In this document: in pieces, positions 35,519 through 44,698 of the stretch
Position numbering within the stretch: position 1 is the first letter of the stretch
How the letters are laid out: each line of letters begins with the position of its first letter
DNA from: Bin107 sp965221655
GTDB taxonomy: Bacteria > UBA8248
DNA: 64,000 bases
Assembly: GCA_965221655.1 (NCBI GenBank)
Contig: OZ244906.1
Location: 1,984,001 to 2,048,000, forward strand
Reading direction: 5' to 3'
Position numbers and translations under genes: made by a program
Notes under the pieces: model-generated
What the model was told of the DNA's origin: nothing
Database searches by the model: none
Seen by the model: the letters and a program-made list of their open reading frames with translations, nothing else

Positions 35519-36532
35519 CTAGTTGCTGCCGCTCATCGCAAGACCCAGACCCTTCAGCTCCTGCTGCGCGATGGCCGCGTTCACCGGGAAGAACCCGGCC
35601 TTGATGACGGCCTGCTGCCCCTCTTTCGAGAAGATGTACTTGACGAACTGGGCGCGGAGCGGGTCGAGCTCCTGGTTGGGGTTCTTGTTCACGTAGATGT
35701 AGAGGAAGCGCGCGATCGGGTAGTTGCCCGCGTACGCCGCCGAAGCCGAGGGCGGATAGCACTTGCCCCCGGCCCTGCTGGAGATGGGCAGCGCGATCAC
35801 GTCGGCGGTCTTGTAGCCGATGCCGGAGTAGCCGAGGGCGAACTTATCAGAGGCCACGCCCTGCACCACGGCGGAGGAGCCAGGCTGCTCTTTCACGGAG
35901 TCCTTGAAGTCGCCCTTGAACAGGGCCACTTTCTTGAAGTAGCCGTAGGTGCCCGAGGCCGAGTTGCGGCCATAGACGGAAATCGGCTTGCTGGCCCACG
36001 CGCCGGAGAGGCCGATCTGGCCCCACGTGGTGACGTCCGACTTCATGCCACCCTTGCGGGTCTTCGAGAAGATGGCGTCGACCTGGGGGAGGCTCAGACA
36101 CTTGAGAGGGTTGTCCTTGTTCGTGAAGACGGCCAGGGCGTCCACGCCGACGCGAATGCGGCCGGGCTTGTAGCCGAACCTCTTCTCGAAGGCGTCCGTT
36201 TCTTTCGACTTCATGGCGCGCGACATCGGCCCGAAGTTCGAGGTGCCGGCGATGAGCGCGGGAGGCGCCGTGGAGGAGCCTTTGCCCTCAATCTCGATCT
36301 TGACGTCGGGGTAGGAGCGCCTGAAGCCCTCGGCCCACAGCGTCATCAGGTTGTTGAGGGTATCCGAACCCACGGACTTCACGTTACCCGAAACACCGCT
36401 CGTGGCCTTGTAGGCGGGCAGCTTCGGGTCCACCACCAAAGCGGCGGCGCCGGGCTGCGCGACGAGCACGAGGCTCAGCGCGGCGACGGCGACGAAACCC
36501 CAAATTCTCGAAAACCTGCTTGCTGCCGACAT
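35519..36532 (-). CDS. pstS: Periplasmic phosphate-binding protein PstS
   Basis: 337 residues. Signal peptide to about residue 31 (WGFVAVAALSLVLVAQPGAAA). Ligand-site segments typical of PstS: SVGSDTLNNLMTLWAEGF, EGKGSSTAPPALIAG and GRNSASGTYGYFK. Captures phosphate for PstC/PstA. The ATG at 36532 has AGGAGG 8 nt upstream. Transcribed from a Pho-box promoter; first gene of the pst operon. Confidence 0.95.
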   Translation of the reverse strand: MSAASRFSRIWGFVAVAALSLVLVAQPGAAALVVDPKLPAYKATSGVSGNVKSVGSDTLNNLMTLWAEGFRRSYPDVKIEIEGKGSSTAPPALIAGTSNFGPMSRAMKSKETDAFEKRFGYKPGRIRVGVDALAVFTNKDNPLKCLSLPQVDAIFSKTRKGGMKSDVTTWGQIGLSGAWASKPISVYGRNSASGTYGYFKKVALFKGDFKDSVKEQPGSSAVVQGVASDKFALGYSGIGYKTADVIALPISSRAGGKCYPPSASAAYAGNYPIARFLYIYVNKNPNQELDPLRAQFVKYIFSKEGQQAVIKAGFFPVNAAIAQQELKGLGLAMSGSN

Positions 36533-36931
36533 TCTCCCTACCTCCTTTTGGATGGTTACTGCAGAACGGAAACTACAGGAAAAGACGCACCGTTTTGTTA
36601 CATTCTTGTTGCATTTGCATGACAAACCCGTGAACAGGCGACATTTCCCACCACACAACGACCAGAGAAGCACTGCGTCCACGCCGAGAGCCTGGGCACG
36701 CGGGGAGCGTTATCGCTCTTTTTCGGCGGTTGCGCGCACCAGCCATCGGCACAAGCGCTCCGAACGAGGAGAACTATAGTGAAAAAGCAGAGCGGGGATG
36801 TTACGGAAAAGTGGCAATCGGGTGATTTTTCGGAAAAACTTGAGAGTTGTGCGCACGCGCGAAGCGCGGGAGAGTCCACCGGCGGCGAGGCGGCGCACGG
36901 CGGCGCCCGCAACACGCGGCGAACGCTGGGC
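36533..36931. other. Intergenic region between phoR and pstS
   Basis: 399 bases without a credible gene. The 100 bases next to pstS hold the leader, a possible -10 box (TGTAGT, minus strand, 36572-36577) and the Pho box. The rest, toward phoR, is partly A+T-rich and includes a palindromic ACTATAGT at 36773-36780 that could be another -10 box. Confidence 0.5.
36597..36625 (-). promoter_or_regulatory. Pho box upstream of pstS
   Basis: Reading toward pstS, three 7-base units, TTGTCAT, ATGCAAC and ATGTAAC, occur with exact 11-bp phasing (36619-36625, 36608-36614, 36597-36603). This is the direct-repeat geometry of PhoB sites (CTGTCAT-N4). A weaker fourth unit CGGTGCG follows, then TGTAGT as -10 eight nt further. 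PhoB encoded at 38738 is the expected activator. Confidence 0.75.
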
Positions 36932-38707
36932 TCAGGGTGCGGGAACGGTAAAACGAAAGGCGGAACCCCGCCCGGGCGTGCTCTCGACCCACACCTCCCC
37001 CCCCATCTCCTGCACGAGGTGCTTGACGATGGAAAGCCCCAGTCCGGTGCCTCCGCTTGCGCGCGAGCGGGCCGAATCCACCCTGTAGAAACGCTCGAAT
37101 ATCCGGGGAAGGTGTTCGGGGGGAATTCCCTCCCCTTCGTCGATCACCGCCACCTCGACGAAGCCGTCCCCGCGCAAAAGTGCGGAGACGACGACCTCGC
37201 TGCCGGCATCGCTGTAGCTCACCCCGTTCTCGACCAGGTTGATGAGAATCCGCTCGAGAGCCGCCGGGTCCGCCCGCACCTCGTCGGCACCCTCTGAAAT
37301 GCGCGCCTCCAGACGCACCCCCCGCTTCTCCACGGCGGGGGCGAGGGTATGCGCGACCGAGACCATCGCGCTTTGGAGCGAAACCCGCTCGGGCCGGACG
37401 TGTTCTTCCTTCGACTCTATCCTACCCAGTTCGAGTAAGTCCTCGACCAGGGCCGAGAGCCGCCGGGCGTGGCGGGTGATGGTGGAGGCGAACCGGCGCG
37501 TTGCCTCGGGGTCGGCGTGGGCGGTCGTCTCAAGCGTCTCGGACGCCCACTGTATCGCCGTGAGCGGCGTGCGCAGCTCGTGGGAGACGTTGGCGGTGAA
37601 CTCGCGCCGCATCCCCGCGAGCCGCTTGACCTCGGTGATGTCGTGAAACACCAGCACGAGGTTCGCATCCTCCTCCTTGCGTTCGCGCTTGGCGTGGAGG
37701 ATGAGCGTGCGCGCGGGGAGCACCTCCACCTCGCGCTCCATGCGGGCCGTCGCGTGCGCGAGCATCTCCCGCACCGTCTCCTGCACCTCGGTGGAGCGCA
37801 CGGCCTCGAGGGGAATCGGGGCGCCGTCCTCAAAGTTCGGCAGCGAGGGGAAAAAATCCCGCAGTGCGGAATTGACGAGCAAAATGTCGCCCGAGGCGTT
37901 CGTGACCATGACGCCCTCGGTCATGCCCTCGAGAATCGCCTCGAGCCTGTCGCGCTCGTGGCGCAGCCTGTCGACGTGCACCTCCACCTCGGAGGCCAGC
38001 CCGTCCAGCGTGCGGGCGAGCTCGCCCAGTTCGTCCTTGCGCCTTGAGGCGATGCGGTGGCTGAAGTCTCCCCGGGAAATCCGCTCCGCCGCGTCGTAGA
38101 CGTCGTGAAACCCCCGGCGGACGATTGTGCTCGCCGCGAAGCCCACGGCTATCGCCAGCAGAAAGGCGAACGCCCCCGCCGCGAGGAGCAGACCCCGCAT
38201 TTCGCCTATCATCTCCTCGATCTCGCGCAGGCTCATGGCCAGGCGAATCACGCCTCCCGCGAGCGGTCCCGTCTCTATCCGCAGGGCCAGGTAGAGCAAA
38301 TCCCCGCCCGCCGCGCGGCTGTGGCGCACACTCGCGCCGATTCCCCGTTTCGCCGCCGCGACGACCTCGGGCGGCGCAAGGCGCCTGCCGGCCCCCTGGC
38401 CCCCCTCGAGAGCAAGGCCTGAGTCCGCAAGCAGGCGCCCCGCGGGAGAGACCACCGTGACCCGCAGCCCCAGGGCGCGGCCGATTTCGTCCACGAGTTC
38501 GTTCATGCGCGCGCGCCACGCCTCCCCGGGAGGCAGTGCGGCCAACTGGCGGCGGGCGAGGCGGGCGTTGCGCGCAAGGTCCTCCCGCGCCTGGTCCATC
38601 AACTGGGCGGAGAGGCCGAAATGCAGGTAGACGAGCCCCGCCGCCCACGCCACGGTGATGACCACGAGGTAGCTCGCCATCAGCTTCTTGTAAAAGGACC
38701 CGCGCAT
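36932..38707 (-). CDS. phoR: Phosphate-regulon sensor histidine kinase PhoR
   Basis: 591 residues. Helix at about 11-30, periplasmic region to about 170, second helix near 173-195, HAMP region near 196-250, PAS domain near 255-360, phosphoacceptor His376 in TANVSHELRTPLTAIQW, and ATPase domain with N box NLVENGVSYSD, DEGEGIP and GGTGLGLSIVKHLV. Phosphorylates PhoB when phosphate is scarce. It has a larger periplasmic region than E. coli PhoR. Follows phoB by 30 nt. Confidence 0.93.
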   Translation of the reverse strand: MRGSFYKKLMASYLVVITVAWAAGLVYLHFGLSAQLMDQAREDLARNARLARRQLAALPPGEAWRARMNELVDEIGRALGLRVTVVSPAGRLLADSGLALEGGQGAGRRLAPPEVVAAAKRGIGASVRHSRAAGGDLLYLALRIETGPLAGGVIRLAMSLREIEEMIGEMRGLLLAAGAFAFLLAIAVGFAASTIVRRGFHDVYDAAERISRGDFSHRIASRRKDELGELARTLDGLASEVEVHVDRLRHERDRLEAILEGMTEGVMVTNASGDILLVNSALRDFFPSLPNFEDGAPIPLEAVRSTEVQETVREMLAHATARMEREVEVLPARTLILHAKRERKEEDANLVLVFHDITEVKRLAGMRREFTANVSHELRTPLTAIQWASETLETTAHADPEATRRFASTITRHARRLSALVEDLLELGRIESKEEHVRPERVSLQSAMVSVAHTLAPAVEKRGVRLEARISEGADEVRADPAALERILINLVENGVSYSDAGSEVVVSALLRGDGFVEVAVIDEGEGIPPEHLPRIFERFYRVDSARSRASGGTGLGLSIVKHLVQEMGGEVWVESTPGRGSAFRFTVPAP

Positions 38708-38737
38708 GCAGGGAAATCTCCCGGGCGGCGGGGAGGG

Positions 38738-39433
38738 TTAGTCTCCGGGCGTCTTCTGGAACCGATACCCCACGCCGCGCAGCGTCTGGATCATGTCTTC
38801 CGCCCCGGGGCCGATTTTCTCCCTGAGGCGGCGGATGTAGGTGTCGACGGTGCGGGGGGTGACGAACTTGTCCTCCCCCCAGATGACGTCGAGCAATTCG
38901 TCGCGGTTGTGTGCGTAGCCGGGGTGGGCCGCCAGGTGGTGCAGGAGGCGAAATTCCGTCGCCGTCAGGGCGAGCGCGCGTCCGTTCACCGCCACCTCGT
39001 GCTGTTCGGGGTCGATGACGAGCGCGCCGCGCCGCAGCGTCTTGCCCGCGGCCAGGGGCTCCCGGGAACGCGCGAGCACCGCCTTGACCCGCAGCATCAC
39101 CTCGCGGATGTTGAAGGGCTTGGTCACGTAGTCGTCCGCGCCCAACTCGAAGCCGACGATGCGGTCCACCTCCTCGCCCTTGGCGGTCAGCATGATGACG
39201 GGCAGCCGACCCAGCACGGAGTGGCGCCGCACGTAGCGGCACACCTCGAGACCCGAGACGTCGGGCAGCATCAGGTCGAGAACGACGAGGTGAATCGACT
39301 CCTCCTCCAGGGCGCGAAAAGCTTCCTCGCCGCTGGCCGCGCCCAGCACCTCGAAGCCCTCGCGCTCGAGGTTGTAGGTCAGCAGTTCGCGGATGTCCGT
39401 TTCGTCTTCGACGATGAGAATTTTTTGCGCCAC
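38738..39433 (-). CDS. phoB: Phosphate-regulon response regulator PhoB
   Basis: 231 residues, OmpR-type. Receiver domain with phosphorylation site Asp53 in LVVLDLMLPDVSG and Lys105 in MLTAKGEE; winged-helix domain from about 130 with TATEFRLLHHLAAHPGYAHNRDELLD and RTVDTYIRRLREKIG. Activates pst genes through Pho boxes. GTG start at 39433 with GGAGG close upstream. First gene of the phoB-phoR pair; 257 bases separate it from a divergent ABC importer operon. Confidence 0.93.
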   Translation of the reverse strand: MAQKILIVEDETDIRELLTYNLEREGFEVLGAASGEEAFRALEEESIHLVVLDLMLPDVSGLEVCRYVRRHSVLGRLPVIMLTAKGEEVDRIVGFELGADDYVTKPFNIREVMLRVKAVLARSREPLAAGKTLRRGALVIDPEQHEVAVNGRALALTATEFRLLHHLAAHPGYAHNRDELLDVIWGEDKFVTPRTVDTYIRRLREKIGPGAEDMIQTLRGVGYRFQKTPGD

Positions 39434-39690
39434 CGCCGCCCTCCGTCCCGCAGCCGGGGTGTGGATGGATGCGGGTGATAGTTGTCTAGTAATACAATTT
39501 CGCTCACGAATTCAACAGGCCCGAACGCACGGCCCGCCATGCAGGCGGGCACGAAACGCGAAACCGGGGGGTTTGCAAAGAAAACGGGAAGCGTGCACAA
39601 TATAAACAGCATTCAACAAAAACCGATGTTTTCGCGCGTCGGCATTGGAACCCGGCGCCTTGACCATCCAATTTCAAGGGAGAAATTGCG

Positions 39691-40764
39691 GTGGCGTCCA
39701 TTACGCTCAAGAACCTGGTGAAAAAATTCGGCGAGACCGTAACGGCGGTCGCGGGCGTCGACCTCGAGGTGAGCGACGGCGAGTTCATGGTGGTGGTCGG
39801 ACCCTCGGGCTGCGGCAAGACCACCACGCTCAACATGATTTCGGGATTCGAAGAACCCACGAGCGGCACGATGTTCATCGGCGACCGCGTGGTGAATCAC
39901 CTTGAACCCGGGGATCGCGGCCTGGGCATGGTGTTTCAGGACCTCGCCCTGTTCCCGCACATGACAGTCTTCGAGAACATCGCCTTCGGCCTGCGCGTGG
40001 ACAAGGCCCCCGAGGCGCAGGTGCGCGAGCGCGTCTCGAAAGTCGCCGAAACCATGCGCATCTCCCATTTGCTCACGAAAAAGCCCGCCCAGTGCTCGGG
40101 CGGCGAGGCGCAGCGCGTCGCACTGGCGCGCACGCTCGTTACCCAGCCCGAGGTGCTGCTGATGGACGAGCCGCTCTCGAGCCTCGACGCCAAGCTGCGC
40201 ATCGACATGCGCACCGAACTCAAGCGCCTCCACGAGGAACTCAAGTCCACCTTCGTCTACGTCACCCACGATCAGGCCGAGGCCATGACGATGGCCGACC
40301 GCATCATGGTCATGGACAGCGGCCACGTGCAGCAGATCGACACGCCCCTGGGAATCTACAGAAAACCCCGCAACCAGTTCGTCGGCACGTTCTTCGGCCA
40401 GCCGACGATGAACATCGTCTCGGGGCACATGGAGAACGGCGGGGGACCCAGGTTCATATCCACACATTTCGAGATGCCGCTCGAGGCCGACGCCGTGCCC
40501 GCCTCCGCGGAGGGCAAGGCGATCAACCTCGGGGTGCGCTCTGAAAACGTGACCATCGGAGCAGAGGGCGCACCGGGCGAGGTGCGGCTCATCGAACCGA
40601 TGGGAGACGAAACCCTCATCTTCTTCTCCTGCGGGGATGAGGACTTTCTGGTGGCCAAGGTGGACGCCGAGCGCGAGTTCCGCTCCGGAGAGAACATTCG
40701 CTTCGGCTTTCAGTCGAGCAGCGTGCACTTCTTCGACGCCGAGAGCGGGCTGCGGCTCGAATAG
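39691..40764 (+). CDS. ABC transporter ATP-binding protein, MalK/UgpC type
   Basis: 357 residues: nucleotide-binding domain with Walker A GPSGCGKTTT near 37, signature CSGGEAQR near 136 (Leu replaced by Cys), Walker B VLLMDEPLSSLDAKLR, H-loop YVTHDQAEAMTMADR, then a TOBE-type regulatory domain ending in VHFFDAESGLRLE. Energises the importer formed by the next three genes. GTG start at 39691 with AAGGGAGA upstream. It is the only ATPase of the operon, so it likely forms a homodimer. Confidence 0.9.
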   Translation: MASITLKNLVKKFGETVTAVAGVDLEVSDGEFMVVVGPSGCGKTTTLNMISGFEEPTSGTMFIGDRVVNHLEPGDRGLGMVFQDLALFPHMTVFENIAFGLRVDKAPEAQVRERVSKVAETMRISHLLTKKPAQCSGGEAQRVALARTLVTQPEVLLMDEPLSSLDAKLRIDMRTELKRLHEELKSTFVYVTHDQAEAMTMADRIMVMDSGHVQQIDTPLGIYRKPRNQFVGTFFGQPTMNIVSGHMENGGGPRFISTHFEMPLEADAVPASAEGKAINLGVRSENVTIGAEGAPGEVRLIEPMGDETLIFFSCGDEDFLVAKVDAEREFRSGENIRFGFQSSSVHFFDAESGLRLE

Positions 40765-40901
40765 AGGCGCGAAAACGAGAGAGGGGCGGCCAAGCGGCGC
40801 AGCGCCCACGCAAAAGATTCCCTCGCCGGGCTTTGGCATTCGGCCCGACGATTTGCAGGCAAGTGGTCGACTTTCCCACAACGGAGGAAGGAGGAATCGA
40901 G

Positions 40902-42374
40902 ATGAAGAGAATCTTGCTCGCAACACTGATGCTGTTGGTCTTCGCGGGGTTCGTCGCCTCCACGGCCGTCGCCGCGGTGCACCCCGGCAAGACGGTCGAG
41001 GAGCGCGCGATCAACGGAGCGAAGGCGTACATCAAGAAGCATAACCTGAAGAACCCGACGCAGACGATGCTTCTCATTTCGCTCTTCAAGAACTCCCAGC
41101 CGAAATACCTGCGGGAGTGGGAGAAGCTCACCGGCGTCAAGATCAACACCATCCAGTACGGCTACACCGACATCCCCGCCAAGATCATGGCCGAAGCCGT
41201 GGCGAAGACGGGGCAGTACGACATCATCAACCACTTCCCCTACGTCATTCCCGACGCGGTGGGCGCGGGCACCCTCCAGCCGCTCGACGCCTACATGGCC
41301 AAGGGCAAGCCCGACTTCTCGGGCATCGACTCCGGGCTGCTGGCCCAGCAGAGCTACAAGGGGAAGACCTACTGGTTCATTCTCGACGGCGACCACATCG
41401 CCCTGTTCCTGCGCTCGGACCTCATGAAGCTGGCCGCGGCCGACTACAAGAAGAAGTTCGGCAAAGAGCCGGGCTGTCCCGACACGATGGCCGAGTGGGA
41501 GCAGATGGCCAAGTACTTCCACACGAAGAAGGGTGAGACCCGCTGGGGCAAGAAGTTCGACAAGCCGCTCTACGGGGCGCAGGCCTACCGGAGCATCAAC
41601 TTCTCCTACAGGCACTTCCCGGCCTATATGGGCGGACTGCTCTTCGACAAGGACATGAACCCCACCATCAACACGCCCAACGGCATCCGCGCGATCAAGG
41701 AGTTCACCTCGATCGTCAAGTACATGCCTCCCGACGTGCAGGGTTGGGGAACGCCGCAGCTCTACCCCCACTGGGCGAGCGGACAGGCCTTCTCCTTCAT
41801 GTCCTTCCCCTCGGCGATGGGCTACGCCAACCGCAACCCGAAGAGCAAGATCAGCGGTCATCAGTTGGCCTGCCCGGTTCCCGCCGTGAAGGGGGCGAGC
41901 GGCAAGATGGTGCGCCGCGCACCCCAGGCGGCCGGCACCGGCTACATGGTGAACGCGCACGGCAAGCACCCCGAGCTCGCCTACTACTTCATCCAGTGGT
42001 TCACGGGTCCGACCAAGGGCGATGAGGCCATCGCCGACCCCGCGGGCTTCTGGGACCCGATGCGCACCTCGAACCTGACGAACAAGGCCGTGCTCGACAA
42101 GCACACCGAGCCCTTCGTCAAGATGACCATGCAGAACGCGAAAAACGCCATATCGCTTCTCATGATCGAGGGTAACTACGAGTACTTCAACGTGCTCGAC
42201 AAGAACATGGCGCAGGTCATGCAGGGCAACATCTCCGCCGAGCAGGCGGCGAAGAACGTGGAGAAGGGCTGGAACCGCATCACTGACGACATCGGCCGCA
42301 AGGAGCAGATTGCGGCCTGGAGAGACAGCGTCGCCAGCGGTGCCTACATCGACAAGTTCTCGGCGAAGAACTAG
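40902..42374 (+). CDS. Family-1 extracellular solute-binding protein
   Basis: 490 residues. Signal peptide to about residue 24 (RILLATLMLLVFAGFVAST). The mature protein has the cluster-1 pattern: LREWEKLTGVKINTIQYGYTDIPAKIMAEAVAKTGQYDII, then an internal SGQAFSFMSFPSAMGYAN block. Binds an unknown solute in the periplasm, probably a carbohydrate or polyol, for the following two permeases. ATG at 40902 after a very strong GGAGGAAGGAGG. Confidence 0.9.
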   Translation: MKRILLATLMLLVFAGFVASTAVAAVHPGKTVEERAINGAKAYIKKHNLKNPTQTMLLISLFKNSQPKYLREWEKLTGVKINTIQYGYTDIPAKIMAEAVAKTGQYDIINHFPYVIPDAVGAGTLQPLDAYMAKGKPDFSGIDSGLLAQQSYKGKTYWFILDGDHIALFLRSDLMKLAAADYKKKFGKEPGCPDTMAEWEQMAKYFHTKKGETRWGKKFDKPLYGAQAYRSINFSYRHFPAYMGGLLFDKDMNPTINTPNGIRAIKEFTSIVKYMPPDVQGWGTPQLYPHWASGQAFSFMSFPSAMGYANRNPKSKISGHQLACPVPAVKGASGKMVRRAPQAAGTGYMVNAHGKHPELAYYFIQWFTGPTKGDEAIADPAGFWDPMRTSNLTNKAVLDKHTEPFVKMTMQNAKNAISLLMIEGNYEYFNVLDKNMAQVMQGNISAEQAAKNVEKGWNRITDDIGRKEQIAAWRDSVASGAYIDKFSAKN

Positions 42375-42388
42375 TCCGCGCACGAACG

Positions 42389-42417
42389 CCCGCCCCGGCC
42401 CGCAGCGCCGGGGCGGG
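42389..42417 (+). other. Intercistronic hairpin after the solute-binding protein gene
   Basis: A 10-bp G+C stem, CCCGCCCCGG paired with CCGGGGCGGG with a 9-nt loop, and no U run. Hairpins at this position in binding-protein operons protect upstream mRNA and cut permease expression; that role is inferred here. Confidence 0.55.
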
Positions 42418-42468
42418 TGCCGCGCGTGGACACGGCTCACGCGAGCCGCTCCATAAGACGAAGAAACG

Positions 42469-43422
42469 ATGACCCAAGCATCGACGACAAAACAACGCAA
42501 AAGTTTCTCCGCCTGGCTGGCGCAGGAGAAGGTGTTCCGCCTGATTCCCTTTGTCCTGGTGGAGGCGACCTTCCTGCTGCTTCTCGCCATCCCCTTCATA
42601 CTCACGATCTACATCAGCCTTCTCAAGTGGCGCGCCAACCGGCCCTTTGAGCAGGCCTATTTCCACGGCTTTTCGAATTACGTCCGCGTCCTCACCACGG
42701 AGGATTTCTGGTGGGCGCTCGGGCGAACGTTCTATTTCGCGGGAACCGCGGTCATATTCGAATTGCTCTTCGGTTTTCTTCTCGCCATGCTGGCCTACAA
42801 GCAGTTTCGGGGCAGGCGCTTCTACATCACCATTTTCCTGATTCCTATGATGGTGGTGCCGGTGGTGGGGGGCTACAACTTCTCGATGATCTACATCGAT
42901 TCAGGCCCCCTCAACCAGCTCCTCGCCCCGATCACCGAAGCCCTGGGCATCAACCCGCGCATTCGCTGGCTGTCGCACCCCATCGCCGCGCAGTGGGCCA
43001 TCATCATCGCCGACGTGTGGCAGTGGACCTCGCTGACGTTCCTGATTTTCCTTTCCGGCTTCACGGCGCTCCCCCAGCAACTCACCAACGCCGCCCGCGT
43101 TCTGGGGGCAAGCAGGTGGCAGATTTTCTGGCGCATCCATTTACCGCTGCTCAAGCCCGCTATCATGATTGCCGTCATCATCCGCTCTATGGAAGCGCTC
43201 AAGCTCTTTGACCTCTCGGTGCTGCTCACCTTCGGGGGGCCGGGCACCTCCACTGAAACCATCGCGTTCTTCCTCTGGCGCCAGGTGTGGCAGTTCAACA
43301 AGTACAGCTTCGGCGCAGCCGCCTCGGTGCTGCTGCTCATCATGTTCGCGAGTCTCATCTTCTACGGAATCCACCTGCTGGTGCGCGAGCGAACCATTGT
43401 CGAGGAGGAGCGAATGCGATGA
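42469..43422 (+). CDS. ABC transporter permease, MalF/UgpA type
   Basis: 317 residues with six predicted membrane helices and the EAA-type loop NAARVLGASRWQIFWRIHLPLLKPAIM near residue 205. Forms the channel with the next gene product, whose start overlaps its stop by the ATGA arrangement at 43419-43422. Substrate unknown. Confidence 0.92.
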   Translation: MTQASTTKQRKSFSAWLAQEKVFRLIPFVLVEATFLLLLAIPFILTIYISLLKWRANRPFEQAYFHGFSNYVRVLTTEDFWWALGRTFYFAGTAVIFELLFGFLLAMLAYKQFRGRRFYITIFLIPMMVVPVVGGYNFSMIYIDSGPLNQLLAPITEALGINPRIRWLSHPIAAQWAIIIADVWQWTSLTFLIFLSGFTALPQQLTNAARVLGASRWQIFWRIHLPLLKPAIMIAVIIRSMEALKLFDLSVLLTFGGPGTSTETIAFFLWRQVWQFNKYSFGAAASVLLLIMFASLIFYGIHLLVRERTIVEEERMR

Positions 43423-44384
43423 CGAACGACGCCCCGCGCTCGGAGATGTCCTTCGCCAAGCGCTACAACCTCTTCACCTGGTTTCGCCACGCCGCGCTTC
43501 TGAGCTGGGCGGCCCTGATTATGTTCCCGATCTTCTGGATGATATCGACTTCCTTCAAGGATTCGGGCGACTGGGTGGCCTGGCCGCCGAACTGGTTCCC
43601 GACCTTCGTGGGCGGGGGATACCAACCCACCCTGCACAACTACCGACAGATTTTCAGCGTGGTCGGACACGGCGAGGGACTCAGCCGCGAATACACCGAG
43701 CAGGCCTTCACGATATGGGGCGCCGTGCGCGACTCGATGGCCATCTCCTCGGTCAGCGCGCTGGTCGCACTTCTGCTGGGCACGTTCCTGGCCTATTCGA
43801 TATCGCGCTTCAACGTCGGCGGAAAGTATTTTCGCTACATGATCCTCACCATCCGCATGGTGCCGCCCATCGTCATCGCCATTCCCGTGGTGATGTACTA
43901 CGCCATCCTGATTCCGTTTGCGACCACGGCGGTGCTGGGCTTTCGCATCAGCTTCATCGACACCTACATCGGCCTGGGGTTGCTCTACACGGCCACCACG
44001 CTGCCCTTCGTCATCTGGATGATGCTCAACTTCATCGAGGAAATTCCCCAGACCATCGAGCACGCCGCCCAGATCATGGGGGCGGGCCGCATATACACCC
44101 TGCGCCGCGTGGTACTCCCCCTGGTCGCTCCGGGCATGGTGGTGACCTTCCTGTTCATCTTCATTCTGAACTGGAGCGAATTCCTGCTCGCCCTCACGCT
44201 CACCCAGCCGAACGTCATCACCCTGCCCATCCTGCTCAACAAGTTCCAGAGCGCGGTGGAGGGCAGGCTCTACGGGCCGCAGGCGGCCATCGGCACCGTC
44301 ATTACCATACCGGTGGTGATTCTGGGCGTGCTCATCCAAAAGCACCTCATCACGGGCTTCAGCTTCGGCACCATCAGAAAATAG
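43419..44384 (+). CDS. ABC transporter permease, MalG/UgpE type
   Basis: 321 residues, six helices, EAA loop EHAAQIMGAGRIYTLRRVVLPLVAPGMV near residue 220 and a C terminus QKHLITGFSFGTIRK, where TGFxxGAxK is the usual MalG ending. The ATG overlaps the previous stop codon and has GGAGGAG upstream. It completes a four-gene importer of ATPase, binding protein and two permeases. Confidence 0.92.
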   Translation: MTNDAPRSEMSFAKRYNLFTWFRHAALLSWAALIMFPIFWMISTSFKDSGDWVAWPPNWFPTFVGGGYQPTLHNYRQIFSVVGHGEGLSREYTEQAFTIWGAVRDSMAISSVSALVALLLGTFLAYSISRFNVGGKYFRYMILTIRMVPPIVIAIPVVMYYAILIPFATTAVLGFRISFIDTYIGLGLLYTATTLPFVIWMMLNFIEEIPQTIEHAAQIMGAGRIYTLRRVVLPLVAPGMVVTFLFIFILNWSEFLLALTLTQPNVITLPILLNKFQSAVEGRLYGPQAAIGTVITIPVVILGVLIQKHLITGFSFGTIRK

Positions 44385-44698
44385 GTCGGGCAAAAGACGC
44401 ACCCGGCATCCACACACGCTTGCGTTCGTGCGCGGCGATGTGGGGGGCGCCTCGCCACCCCTTGCGTAAGGGGTGCGCCGTCTTTTGCCTCGGGGCCATC
44501 CTGCGGGGAGTGCGCCGCGGGCAAACCGCTCGCCTGCATCCGGCAGGAGCCGTCTCGCAGTCTGCTCGAACGCAAAAAGATGGAGTATATGCGGCCCTAG
44601 GGATGCACCGAGGAGCGGCGGGCGAAGGATGGCGGTGCATGGAACCCCTCCCGGCTCGAGTTCTCATGCGGTGATGCAGTCTGCCATTCACCGCATCG
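44385..44698. other. Intergenic region with terminator
   Basis: 314 bases between the plus-strand importer and the minus-strand methyltransferase gene. No gene seen. It contains a terminator-like hairpin at 44446-44486 and a 9-bp inverted repeat, ATGCGGTGA with TCACCGCAT, at 44666-44674 and 44688-44696, next to the methyltransferase stop codon, with no U run. Confidence 0.5.
44446..44486 (+). terminator. Terminator-like hairpin after the ABC importer
   Basis: Stem ACCCCTT-GCGT-AAGGGGT (44457-44474), extended by outer GGCGC/GCGCC across a bulge, followed by TCTTTT. Placed about 60 nt after the last permease gene. Confidence 0.5.
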
